Shown in pieces: positions 27,831-35,389 of a stretch of DNA of 64,000 nucleotides (its first letter is position 1; each line of letters starts with the position of its first letter). Source of the DNA: Acidicapsa dinghuensis (lineage in GTDB: Bacteria; Acidobacteriota; Terriglobia; Terriglobales; Acidobacteriaceae); NCBI RefSeq assembly GCF_025685685.1, contig NZ_JAGSYH010000011.1, positions 1 to 64,000 of the forward strand, in the 5' to 3' direction. Below the pieces are notes generated by a model. It saw nothing but the letters and a program-made list of their open reading frames with translations, searched no databases and had not been told where the DNA came from. The translations under genes were made by a program, and so were the position numbers.

Positions 27831-28033
27831 CGGTGCCGCCTCAATTGCCTGGCATTCCGGCATATCTGGCGACACGAGAGCTTCTGCGCTGATTGCGCTA
27901 TGCGTGATGCGCCGTATCGATGCCATAGCAAGCTTTGTAGACAGCTATCGGCGGTTTTTAGGAAAGGTTCAGTGGGTGAAGAAACACGGAAGCACTCGCG
28001 GCACCAGGACGCGGAGTGGTTCCTAATAAGTAA

Positions 28034-28060
28034 AGCGGCCAGGAAGTAATTCCGGCCGCT
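28034..28060 (-). terminator. Strong intrinsic terminator of ispG
   Basis: AGCGGCC and GGCCGCT pair, with GGAA/TTCC continuing the stem inside. On the minus strand this is followed by TTTACTTATTA. It lies 24 bp past the ispG stop codon. Confidence 0.75.
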
Positions 28061-28084
28061 CGACGTGGTTGATTGAATCTATTT

Positions 28085-29350
28085 TTAGACCACTTCGACC
28101 AGCTCTTCGCTTTTCGCGCCTTGCCCGTAATGCGTCACGACGTAGTTATCGAGAATCTGCTTGAACTCTTCTACGATGTTGTCGCCGCGCAGGGTGGTGT
28201 ATTTGTGGCCGTCCACATAGACTGGCGCAACGGGGTCTTCAAAGGTGCCGGGAAGGCTGATGCCGAGGTTGGCGTGCTTGGATTCGCCGGGGCCGTTAAC
28301 GACGCAGCCCATGACGGCGAGCTTGAGTTCTTCGACGCCGGGGTATTGCTGACGCCAGACCGGCATGGAGGCGCGCAGGTAGTTCTGAATCTGTTCGGCC
28401 AGCTCCTGGAAGTAGGTGCTGGTGGTGCGTCCGCAGCCGGGGCAGCTTGTGACCTGCGGCATAAAGCTGCGTATGCTGAGGGACTGCAGAATCTGCTGGG
28501 CGACGTGGACCTCTTCGGTGCGTGCTCCGCCGGGGGCGGGCGTTAGGCTGACGCGGATGGTGTCACCGATGCCGGCGAGGAGCAGCGGGGCGAGGCCGGC
28601 AGCCGAGGCAACGATGCCCTTGGAGCCCATGCCTGCTTCGGTGAGTCCGAGATGCAGTGCGTAGTCGCAGCGCGCGGCCAGATTGGTGTAGACATCGATG
28701 AGATCGCGCACGCCGGAGACTTTAGCCGAGAGAATGATCTGGTCGCGGCGCAGGCCGTAGCGCTCGGCAGCCGCGGCGTTGTCGAGTGCGCTGACGACCA
28801 TGGCTTCCATCATGACGTCGCGAGCGGGCTGCGGATTGGCGCTGCGATTGTTCTCGTCCATCATGCGGGTGAGCAGGGCCTGATCGAGTGAGCCCCAGTT
28901 GACGCCGATGCGGACCGGCTTCTGGTGCTCGACGGCAACTTCGACCATGGTGCGGAAGTTGTCATCGTCTTTGCGGCCAATGGAGACGTTGCCGGGGTTG
29001 ATGCGGTACTTGGAAAGAGCAGCGGCGCAGGCGGGAAATTTCTTGAGCAGCAGGTGACCGTTGTAATGGAAGTCGCCGACTATGGGCACATGAATGCCGC
29101 GCTTGGCGAGGCCCTCGACGATGTGCGGAACAGCCGCAGCGGCATCGTCGTTATTGACGGTGACGCGGACGATCTCGGAGCCGGCAAGCGCCAGGGCTTC
29201 AACCTGATCGATAGTTGACTGTGCATCGGCTGTATCGGTATTGGTCATCGACTGGACAACAACCGGTGCTTCCCAGCCGGCGCGCACCGTGTTGGTGTCG
29301 CCTGAGCCGATTTTGACTGTAACTGACTTTCTGCGCTGAATATCCGCCAT
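28085..29350 (-). CDS. ispG: 4-hydroxy-3-methylbut-2-enyl diphosphate synthase
   Basis: The 421-residue product shows the IspG/GcpE pattern: RKSVTVKIG, PVVVQSMTNTDTAD, VRVTVNND, VPIVGDFHYNGHLLLK, YRINPGNV, PVRIGVNWGSLD, LHLGLTEAGMGSKGIV and IGDTIRVSLTPAPGGAR. The [4Fe-4S] cysteines are in VTSCPGCGRTT and MGCVVNGPGESKHANLG. It catalyses the reductive ring opening of MEcPP to HMBPP in the methylerythritol phosphate isoprenoid pathway. The length matches short-type bacterial enzymes. It stands alone with its own terminator. Confidence 0.96.
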   Translation of the reverse strand: MADIQRRKSVTVKIGSGDTNTVRAGWEAPVVVQSMTNTDTADAQSTIDQVEALALAGSEIVRVTVNNDDAAAAVPHIVEGLAKRGIHVPIVGDFHYNGHLLLKKFPACAAALSKYRINPGNVSIGRKDDDNFRTMVEVAVEHQKPVRIGVNWGSLDQALLTRMMDENNRSANPQPARDVMMEAMVVSALDNAAAAERYGLRRDQIILSAKVSGVRDLIDVYTNLAARCDYALHLGLTEAGMGSKGIVASAAGLAPLLLAGIGDTIRVSLTPAPGGARTEEVHVAQQILQSLSIRSFMPQVTSCPGCGRTTSTYFQELAEQIQNYLRASMPVWRQQYPGVEELKLAVMGCVVNGPGESKHANLGISLPGTFEDPVAPVYVDGHKYTTLRGDNIVEEFKQILDNYVVTHYGQGAKSEELVEVV

Positions 29351-29489
29351 GTATTTAGTTTACTCGTTGTCGGATTTTGGGGAAATGGCGGCGGGATTAA
29401 AGCTAATGGGGACTGATACTTCCATCGTTATGCGTGATGCCTCTATGCTCCCCTTCGAATATGGTCGCCTGGACGGTACGCCTCGGCTC

Positions 29490-30374
29490 TTAACTTGCAT
29501 CGGATCGCACGGTTAGAACCGGGCAATGTGATTCACGCAATATTTCGTAGGCTTGTGACCAGCGAGTGCCGACGTAAAAACCGTGCGGTGCCTTGATGCC
29601 GAGGATAATCAAATCTATGTCGCTGTTATTGGCGAAGTTGATTATGGTTGGTGCTGGCTTTCCGGCGATGTGGTGGTAGCGAATCGGGAGCTGCTCATAG
29701 CCCTCCTGGAGAGATTCGATGCGCGTGCGCAATTCCTCCATGCGCTGCGGGAGCAGGCCTGGGCAGTTGGCGTCCTTGGCGGAACACACGTGCAGAACAT
29801 CGAGCTCTGTTTTCCATTCGCGAACGGCGGTGAGAACCCACGGAAGAGCGGCTCGCGATTCGGCTGAGAGGTCCGTTGAGAAGAGAATCTTCCTGAGCTT
29901 TACCTGGGTGTCGGGGCAGCCTGAACAGGGGCCGACTGTGACGACGGGACATGAAACGTGCTGCAGGATCTCCTGCGAGACAGAGCCGAAGATGAGTCGC
30001 GTGAGGCCGCCACGACCGTGGGTTCCAACGACCAGCAGGTCGATATGGTGCTGCTTTACAAATTCCCCGGCGACTTCGAAGATTTCACCTTGTTCCACCC
30101 AGCGATGGCATTTCACGCCTTCCAGCAGATGCGTATTGCTGAGGCGGTCGATCAGGTCGTCGCAGTCGCGTCCGGCGGCTCTGTCGATATCGGGCAGCAG
30201 GTCGGGGACGGCTGCGAACTTAGATGGCTGGACAAGATTAAGTAAATGCAAGGTCGCGCCAAATTTGCGTGCGATTCCCACCGCGTGCAGCACGGCGCGT
30301 TCCGAGCAATCGGAGAAGTCGGTAGCTACGGCCACATTCTGAATTGCGACGTAGCAGCATGGTTGAGTCGCCAT
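29490..30374 (-). CDS. Tandem universal stress protein (two UspA domains)
   Basis: The product (294 residues from the ATG at 30374, AGGAG seven bases upstream) contains two UspA folds. The first (NVAVATDFSDCSERAVLHAV ... LLVVGTHGRGGLTRLIFGSV) keeps the ATP-binding G-x2-G-x9-G-S motif. The second (KILFSTDLSAESRAALPWVL ... LIILGIKAPHGFYVGTRWSQ) has lost this motif and is probably non-binding. Such proteins modulate stress survival, respiration or redox state. An ORF extension upstream to 30548 is not coding. It lies about 330 bp from the tRNA-Arg gene and is its last ancestral neighbour before the island. Confidence 0.88.
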   Translation of the reverse strand: MATQPCCYVAIQNVAVATDFSDCSERAVLHAVGIARKFGATLHLLNLVQPSKFAAVPDLLPDIDRAAGRDCDDLIDRLSNTHLLEGVKCHRWVEQGEIFEVAGEFVKQHHIDLLVVGTHGRGGLTRLIFGSVSQEILQHVSCPVVTVGPCSGCPDTQVKLRKILFSTDLSAESRAALPWVLTAVREWKTELDVLHVCSAKDANCPGLLPQRMEELRTRIESLQEGYEQLPIRYHHIAGKPAPTIINFANNSDIDLIILGIKAPHGFYVGTRWSQAYEILRESHCPVLTVRSDAS

Positions 30375-30706
30375 CTCAAGTCTCCTTTCCGACCGAAAGA
30401 TCAGCATCCCGGCTGAGCTCAAACAAGAGCTGCCAGCCTGCGGGTGTTGACCAACAACACTGGGGAGTATAGCGCGGAGTGTGGCCGTACGTAAGTGACG
30501 GCGGATGGTAAGGGCGCATATTTGCCAACAGCATGACGAAAGAGTCAACTATACGGAGTTCATGGATTCGATACATAGGACTTCGCTGCACGCAAAGATG
30601 ATTTACCAAAGTTGCGTTGGTTGAAAGGCTTCATGGGCGCTGGCAAGAGAGACTGTGCCGGAGTCTGCATTGCGCTACACTAGGGGCAGCGCAATGCGTA
30701 TCGAGT
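30375..30706. other. Spacer between the stress-protein gene and tRNA-Arg
   Basis: No protein gene is seen in these 332 bases. A strong inverted repeat at 30667-30697 abuts the tRNA. The remainder should hold the stress-protein promoter (reading left) and the tRNA promoter (reading right). TACACT at about 30676-30681 could be a -10 box, but I see no convincing -35 partner. Confidence 0.4.
30667..30697. repeat. Ten-base-pair inverted repeat just 5' of tRNA-Arg
   Basis: GCATTGCGCT and AGCGCAATGC are perfect inverted repeats with an 11-base spacer, ending nine bases before the first base of the tRNA. It could be an operator over the tRNA promoter or a processing structure in the tRNA precursor. 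Position and symmetry are seen directly; role is inference. Confidence 0.6.
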
Positions 30707-30783
30707 GGCCCCGTAGCTCAGCTGGATAGAGCAGCGGTTTCCTAAACCGGAGGTCGCAGGTTCAAATCCTGCCGGGGTCACCA
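30707..30783 (+). tRNA. tRNA-Arg (anticodon CCT), CCA encoded
   Basis: The 77-base sequence folds as a standard cloverleaf. The acceptor GGCCCCG pairs with CGGGGTC (one G-U), with discriminator A and encoded CCA. The D-arm is AGCTCAGCTGGATAGAGC, the anticodon loop is TTCCTAA with CCT at positions 34-36, and the T-arm is CGCAGGTTCAAATCCTGC. The outer anticodon-stem pair (27-43) is a G-G mismatch. It lies 81 bp before a truncated tyrosine integrase, which makes its 3' end the likely attachment site of a former integrative element. Confidence 0.95.
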
Positions 30784-30864
30784 TAGAATCCATAACTTAG
30801 AGTGTCCATAATCTCTCCCGAAAAGACTGGTGTGGGTTTGTTAGCTTGACATGGGAGAGAGTCT

Positions 30865-31233
30865 ATGAACACCCAAAAAATCCGAGCCAGAGTACGCGGA
30901 GTCTTTGAAAAGGAGCCCGGCACTGGCATTTGGTGGATCCGTTATCACGTGGATGGAAAGCCGAGGCGAGAAAAGGTCGGGCGACGCTCAGACGCCATCG
31001 CGCTTTATCAGAGGCGCAAAGCAGATACTCGTGCTGGCGTAAAGCTTGTTGAGAACTTGCGAAAACGGCCGGTGACCGTCGCAGAGATTGGCCGCAAAGC
31101 AATCAATGGTATCAGGATCATGAGAAGCGGGATCTTTACACCTTTACGAACCGCATGGAATTGATCGTCAATGAGCTTGGCAAAAGATCTGCGGATGGAA
31201 TCAAACCGCTCGAGATTGAGCATTGGCTAGCTG
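30865..31233 (+). pseudogene. Truncated, frameshifted tyrosine integrase
   Basis: The N-terminal frame reads MNTQKIRARVRGVFEKEPGT, then GIWWIRYHVDGKPRREKVGR and DAIALYQRRKADTRAGVKL. This is an AP2-like arm-type DNA-binding domain of phage/island integrases. Near 31095-31100 the sense shifts frame (one base missing) to NQWYQDHEKRDLYTFTNRME and LIVNELGKR..., the start of the SAM-like core-binding domain. It then ends at EIEHWL, where it runs into rhs sequence at about 31230. The catalytic R-H-R-Y domain is absent. The position directly after tRNA-Arg fits an integrase that used this tRNA as attB. It is certainly non-functional. Confidence 0.85.
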
Positions 31234-31945
31234 GGCAGCCTCGCCTACGGCAATGGTCTCACCACCATCGGCTCTGCGCCTGATGCCACCGAGCATCACT
31301 TTACCGGCAAAGAACGAGACTCTGAATCTGGCAACGACTACTTCGGAGCCAGGTACTACGCCAGCTCAATGGGAAGATGGATGTCGCCTGATCCGGCTAT
31401 GGAAAGCGAAATCCTAGAGAACCCACAAACCTGGAATCGTTACAGCTATGTCTACAACCGACCACTGTATGGAACTGACCCAGATGGGAGATGCCCACCG
31501 TGCGCTGGTGCGATCATTGGTGGAGTCGTTGGAGGAGTCGTGGGGGGGCTTGCTGAGGGAGGTTTCAGCGCCGTTTCACAATATGTCCAAAACGGCAGCA
31601 TTGACTGGAGAGAAGTTGGAGCTAACGCTGCAGGTGGCGCCGTATCAGGTGCGATCACTGGAGGAATTACTGGGGGGGACCGGTGGCTTAAGCCTGCTCG
31701 CCGATGCAGGAGTTGGCGCGGGAGCAAATGCCATTGGAGGGGAAGTTACCCGGCTGATCGAAGGAAAGGATACTTCAACAAGTGATGTCGTAGAAGATGC
31801 TGTCGCCGGATATGCAGGTGGAACAGTTGGGCATGTGGCTGCAGACCTGGTTCATATCCCTGAAGTAGGTCCAGAACCAAAAGCCTATAACAACAAGGCG
31901 GCTATTCGTCGTATGGCAAACTACAAAAAGCAAATCGCTAACTAA
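31231..31945 (+). pseudogene. Orphan Rhs C-terminal tip 1, frameshifted at a G7 tract
   Basis: The frame opens right after the integrase remnant with GSLAYGNGLTT, then the Rhs core end TGKERDSESGNDYFGARYYA, MGRWMSPDPAME and WNRYSYVYNRPLYGTDPDG. A glycine-zipper-rich pretoxin segment (AIIGGVVGGVVGGLAEGG, then AAGGAVSGAITGGITGG) follows. At the G7 run 31672-31678 the reading frame shifts. One G fewer would continue the protein as TGGLSLLADAGVGAGANAIG and end at 31945 (VGPEPKAYNNKAAIRRMANY, then KKQIAN). The N-terminal Rhs/YD-repeat barrel is absent, so this is a displaced tip. No known toxin fold is recognised. It may be a pseudogene, a phase-variable gene or a one-base sequence error. Confidence 0.7.
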
Positions 31946-31970
31946 TCAGACCTTTGCAAATCGACTTCAG

Positions 31971-32153
31971 GTGGGAGTTGGTACGGCTACGGGAACGCCT
32001 CCTGGGCATGCTGCCAGTTGGATTTACGGACTCTTTGATCTCTTTGGCAATCCGCCACCCCCGCCACCACCACCTGTACCACCATCACCACCAGGCGGCG
32101 GTACTGGCACGATTGTTGGTTGCCAGACATTGGATGGCCGGCCCTGTTCCTAG
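31971..32153 (+). CDS. Short proline-rich frame downstream of Rhs tip 1 (doubtful)
   Basis: A 60-residue frame, GTG start at 31971, contains HAASWIYGLFDLFGN, then NPPPPPPPPVPPSPPGG and TGTIVGCQTLDGRPC. The same frame is open a little further upstream (NQTFANRLQ). Proline-rich stretches followed by a small cysteine-containing end occur in Rhs tips, so this may be the displaced end of yet another tip rather than a gene of its own. I would not rely on it as an independent CDS. Confidence 0.25.
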   Translation: MGVGTATGTPPGHAASWIYGLFDLFGNPPPPPPPPVPPSPPGGGTGTIVGCQTLDGRPCS

Positions 32154-32181
32154 AAGAACGGGGCTGGCAGGAAGTGTGATT

Positions 32182-32499
32182 ATGAAGGACAAAAATGGAG
32201 AGCATCGCCAGATGCAGAGGGAAATCAATGAGCGCGTCAAGAAATGGGGGCGCGCCACCTGTTACCTCGGACTGGCACTGGTCATAAGTGTCGGGTCTTG
32301 GTTTCTCTTTTTTCCAGGACAGGCGTTACACCGGTTGTGGGAGACGTTGGGAAGAGCGCTTGCTGTAATCTCACTGTGCATATTCTTACCGTGGTTGTAT
32401 GCGGCCGCCACCACGTTCAACCTATGGCTGTATGGCGCAAATCTGAGGAAGACCGACAGAGACTTCGCGAGTGGAAAGGCAGGCAAATGGGGAAAATAG
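32182..32499 (+). CDS. Small two-helix membrane protein, immunity candidate
   Basis: The 105-residue product starts MKDKNGEHRQMQREINERVK and has two clear transmembrane segments (CYLGLALVISVGSWFLFFPG and ALAVISLCIFLPWLYAAATT), with charged ends (FASGKAGKWGK). AGGAAG lies 10-12 bases upstream. It follows Rhs tip 1 and overlaps the next gene by 13 bp. Small membrane proteins placed right behind Rhs tips are often the immunity partners of pore-forming or membrane-acting toxins, which suggests but does not prove that role. I recognise no family by sequence. Confidence 0.55.
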   Translation: MKDKNGEHRQMQREINERVKKWGRATCYLGLALVISVGSWFLFFPGQALHRLWETLGRALAVISLCIFLPWLYAAATTFNLWLYGANLRKTDRDFASGKAGKWGK

Positions 32500-32996
32500 A
32501 AAGTACGCCGCACCTACGGCTCACTCTAGCTGCAGCATCTCTGATCCATCAGCTACGCAGTTGTCCACTCATCGCCTTGATTCTGCTGTTCTCAACTCTG
32601 CCGGTACTTGCTCAAAACATCGACACGGCGGACGTGATTGTTGCACAAGAAAATGCATTCTGGAAAGCGTACACCGCCGGCAACATCACAGACCTCGGTA
32701 CGCTTCTGCAGCCAGGCTTCACCAATGTCGAACAGGAAATCTGGACCCGCGATCAGGTTCTTACTTTCGTCCAACAGTTCCACAAGCAATGTTCGTTAGC
32801 TCCAGTGATTCTAGTCGATCCCCATGTGAGTTTCCTTACCCCAGACATCGCTACCATCATTTATCACGCCAATGAAGCCGCAACCTGTGGCGCTCGCACG
32901 ATGTCTGGCGATACAAATATTTCTACTGTCTGGGTTCGCCGCGATGGTCACTGGCAGATGCATCTTCATAGTGAGTACGCAATCCCGGCAAAGTAG
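32487..32996 (+). CDS. Exported NTF2-like (DUF4440/SnoaL-type) protein
   Basis: The 169-residue product has a signal peptide (CPLIALILLFSTLPVLAQ). An NTF2-like domain follows: ADVIVAQENAFWKAYTAGNI, LLQPGFTNVEQEIWTRDQVL, IIYHANEAATCGA, NISTVWVRRDGHWQMHLHS. This alternates a long helix with a curved sheet, as in DUF4440 proteins. The family binds small ligands or acts as an association module. The ATG at 32487 overlaps the end of the upstream membrane-protein gene by 13 bp, so the two are co-translated. In this position it could be an accessory or immunity gene of Rhs tip 1; that is inference. Confidence 0.75.
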   Translation: MGKIESTPHLRLTLAAASLIHQLRSCPLIALILLFSTLPVLAQNIDTADVIVAQENAFWKAYTAGNITDLGTLLQPGFTNVEQEIWTRDQVLTFVQQFHKQCSLAPVILVDPHVSFLTPDIATIIYHANEAATCGARTMSGDTNISTVWVRRDGHWQMHLHSEYAIPAK

Positions 32997-33089
32997 TCAG
33001 AACGGTGCCCGAAGTCTCGGTTCTGAAACCCGAGATGCGCGTACGATAGGGTCCGCGTTGAAATCCACATCTACGACGCTCGCTGCCGT

Positions 33090-33908
33090 TTGTACGAACA
33101 CCATATGTTTTCACGAACCCTTTTCACCGGCAAAGAACGGGACGCCGAATCCGGCAATGACTACTTCGGGGCAAGGTACTATGGCTCGGCAATGGGTCGG
33201 TTTATGTCGCCCGACAATCCAAAGTATGCGGACCGAACCGATCCCCAGACTTGGAACCTCTACTCCTACGTCAACAACAATCCTCTCAGTAAGGCCGATC
33301 CTGATGGTCACAACTGGTTCGACATCAATGGACAATGGTCGTGGCATCCGGGGGACAGCTACACATACAAAGGGGCTGACGGGAAGGATGTCACTGCCAA
33401 GAGCAGCTACCAGTACTTGCTGACGTTCCAAAAGACGGGAACGAACAAAGAAGGTGCGACTACCGGAACCCTTACGCTCTACGGGAACGATCAGGGTAAG
33501 GCTGTCGCTACCGCCCAGGTGTTCAGTGGCGGAAACGGAAACGGAGCCATCCCCAACGGCGAGTACATGATGCGCTTGGATATACGGGGCTCCGCGACCA
33601 CGATGGCTGACATGAAGGCGAATGGCCTAGAACTGAAACAGTTCTATGGAATCCAAGATATTTCCGCTGGCATCCGAGATGCCAATGGAGACCTTCTAGA
33701 TAACCGATGGGAGTGGGGATCCATCCGCATATCGCTCAATCACGCGAATAATGGAGATGACGCGTTCCAGGGAAATTACCTGCATGGCAAGGAGCGCCCA
33801 GGCGACTATACCCACGGCTGCATCTGTAATCGATCCGAGAACGTGCTCCGGGAGATTAGGAATCTGAATCCGGCGAGCGTTCCGCGTATTCCAGTGGAGG
33901 TGAAATGA
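33090..33908 (+). CDS. Orphan Rhs C-terminal tip 2 with L,D-transpeptidase-like effector domain
   Basis: The product begins with the Rhs core end (TGKERDAESGNDYFGARYYG, MGRFMSPDNPKYAD, WNLYSYVNNNPLSKADPDGH). The variable C-terminal domain has a strand-rich pattern: GTLTLYGNDQGKAVATAQVF, AIPNGEYMMRLDIRG, WGSIRISLNHANN. It ends with NYLHGKERPGDYTHGCICNR, containing H232, H242 and C244. A conserved His followed by [ST]HGC[IV] is the active-site layout of YkuD/L,D-transpeptidases and of the Tlde1/DUF2778 antibacterial effectors. The likely target is peptidoglycan tetrapeptides in the periplasm. The Rhs barrel is missing, so delivery would need a complete Rhs gene elsewhere. The nominal TTG start is arbitrary for a displaced tip. 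Confidence 0.72.
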   Translation: MYEHHMFSRTLFTGKERDAESGNDYFGARYYGSAMGRFMSPDNPKYADRTDPQTWNLYSYVNNNPLSKADPDGHNWFDINGQWSWHPGDSYTYKGADGKDVTAKSSYQYLLTFQKTGTNKEGATTGTLTLYGNDQGKAVATAQVFSGGNGNGAIPNGEYMMRLDIRGSATTMADMKANGLELKQFYGIQDISAGIRDANGDLLDNRWEWGSIRISLNHANNGDDAFQGNYLHGKERPGDYTHGCICNRSENVLREIRNLNPASVPRIPVEVK

Positions 33909-34411
33909 TGCGGACGAGGCTGCTCTCACTCTGCTTATCGCTTGCGGTCGTGACCTCATCGGCGTCCCAGCCCTCCAGTCCCACAAGGTCCATCTTCATA
34001 CCAGCAACCCTAGAGTGGAAGGCGTCACCAGTTACCGAGGGGCTTGAGGTTGCAGAGGACGCCGAAATCTTCATCTTCAACAGCGATGGTACCTACGCGT
34101 ATGTGTCCGGAGTGATGCACAAAGATACGCGAACCGGAACGATCTCCCTCTGCTCAGCATGTGGCTTCTCCTCGAAGAAAGGTTCATGGAGTAGCTCTGC
34201 CGGTGATCGGGTGAGCGTTCGCTTCCACCTGACTCACAGCGACGTGAGACCGAACCGCAAGCGACCGTGGACGCGAGAGGAATGGGTTCTACAAGACTCG
34301 TCCTCTCCGCTGAATGCCAAAGGCATCCGAACTTCTACAGAACGTCTTGTGCCGTTTACCTCGTTGGCCAACCCACAGGTGCTGACCGGAATGTTACGTG
34401 ATGATGACTAG
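33905..34411 (+). CDS. Exported candidate immunity protein of Rhs tip 2
   Basis: The 168-residue product has a signal peptide (MRTRLLSLCLSLAVVTSSAS). The mature part is beta-rich (SIFIPATLEWKASPV, EDAEIFIFNSDGTYAYVSG, TGTISLCSACGFSSKKGSWS, GDRVSVRFHLTHSDV) with a CSAC cysteine pair. Its ATG overlaps the stop of Rhs tip 2 as ATGA, which implies tight translational coupling. A periplasmic protein encoded immediately after a peptidoglycan-targeting tip is the expected placement of an immunity protein, because the toxin would act in the periplasm. No family is recognised. The immunity role is inference from placement and export. Confidence 0.65.
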   Translation: MMRTRLLSLCLSLAVVTSSASQPSSPTRSIFIPATLEWKASPVTEGLEVAEDAEIFIFNSDGTYAYVSGVMHKDTRTGTISLCSACGFSSKKGSWSSSAGDRVSVRFHLTHSDVRPNRKRPWTREEWVLQDSSSPLNAKGIRTSTERLVPFTSLANPQVLTGMLRDDD

Positions 34412-34433
34412 ACGTTAGCGTTGTTCAGACCGC

Positions 34434-34456
34434 AGGCCGTCCTCTGGGGGCGGCCT
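34434..34456 (+). terminator. Probable terminator after the immunity candidate
   Basis: AGGCCG and CGGCCT pair around an 11-base loop that can itself extend the stem (TCC/GGG). It begins 23 bp past the stop of the exported protein gene. The following TTGCTGCTTCT is only moderately T-rich. Confidence 0.45.
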
Positions 34457-34555
34457 TGCTGCTTCTGTGGGCTGTCGTCTGGCCTCTGTGCCGCCCAGAA
34501 GAAAGACGACGCTGCTACGCAGCGGCTGGAGTAGGGACACGTCACCCCGCGCGGG

Positions 34556-35389
34556 TTGCTGCGAAGTTGCTGGAAGTTACGCGAAGAGGAAACCGAAATG
34601 CGGTCGGCCGTTCAGGAGGTGGCACTCCTGCACCTCCGTCGCTATGGCTACCGTCGGGTCACTGCAGAACTGAAGCGTCGCGGTATGCAGGTGAACCATA
34701 AACGTGTAGCGCGAGTCATGCGGGAGGACGACCTCCTCGCGGTGCAACCGAAGAGACCTGTGTGTCCCACGACTTCCAGGGAAGCGCTGGAAGTTTACTT
34801 GAATCTAGCGAGGCGCATGCGGCTGAATTCAGTCGATCAGCTGTGGGTGGCGGACATCACCTACATCCGAGTGCAGGCCGAATTCGTCTATCTGGCGGTC
34901 ATCTTAGACGGCTACTCGCGCAAGATCGAGGGCCGGAAGCTAGATCGTACCCTTACGTCTCGTCTGGCGGCTGAAGCGCTTAAGCGCGCGATCCAACTGC
35001 GTTGTCCTTTGCCCGGAGTTGTGCACCACTCCAACTGTGGATTCCAGTACACTTCGCCGGAGTATGTCGCGATTCTCAAGTTGCACGGGATGGTTCAGAG
35101 CATGAGTTGGCCAGCGAACCCCTACGACAATGCCAGTTGCGAGAGTTTCATCAAGACACTCAAGCGCGAGGAAATCTACGCCAGCAAATACCGCGATCTT
35201 GAAGATTTGCACAGTCACCTCGAGGAGTTCATCGACGGCTACTACAACCAGAAACGATTGCATTCTGCACTTGGTAACCAGACGCCAGAGGAATTCGAAG
35301 CTCAAACGCACAGCAAAACGGAGGCGGAACGGTATTCAGCAACACTGCGGTTTTTCACGCCTGATTCGCAGATAGATACAGAACGCTGA
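34556..35389 (+). mobile_element. IS3-family transposase OrfB, catalytic Asp changed to Asn
   Basis: The 277-residue frame carries an N-terminal helix region (HLRRYGYRRVTAELKRRGMQ and VNHKRVARVMREDDLLAVQP) and an rve integrase core: D100 in WVADITYI, then VYLAVILDGYSR, and E196 in NPYDNASCESFIKTLKREEI. The usual HSDRGxQY segment reads HHSNCGFQYTS, so the second catalytic residue is N160 (codon AAC at 35033-35035) and the next Arg is Cys. The C-terminal YNQKRLHSALGNQTPEEFE is intact. OrfA is missing upstream. This looks like a dead 5'-truncated copy. No terminal inverted repeats could be identified. Confidence 0.85.

Noticed and set aside
31452..31727. 91-residue minus-strand ORF opposite Rhs tip 1
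   Set aside because: Antisense shadow of the glycine-zipper repeats (read as proline-rich on the other strand).
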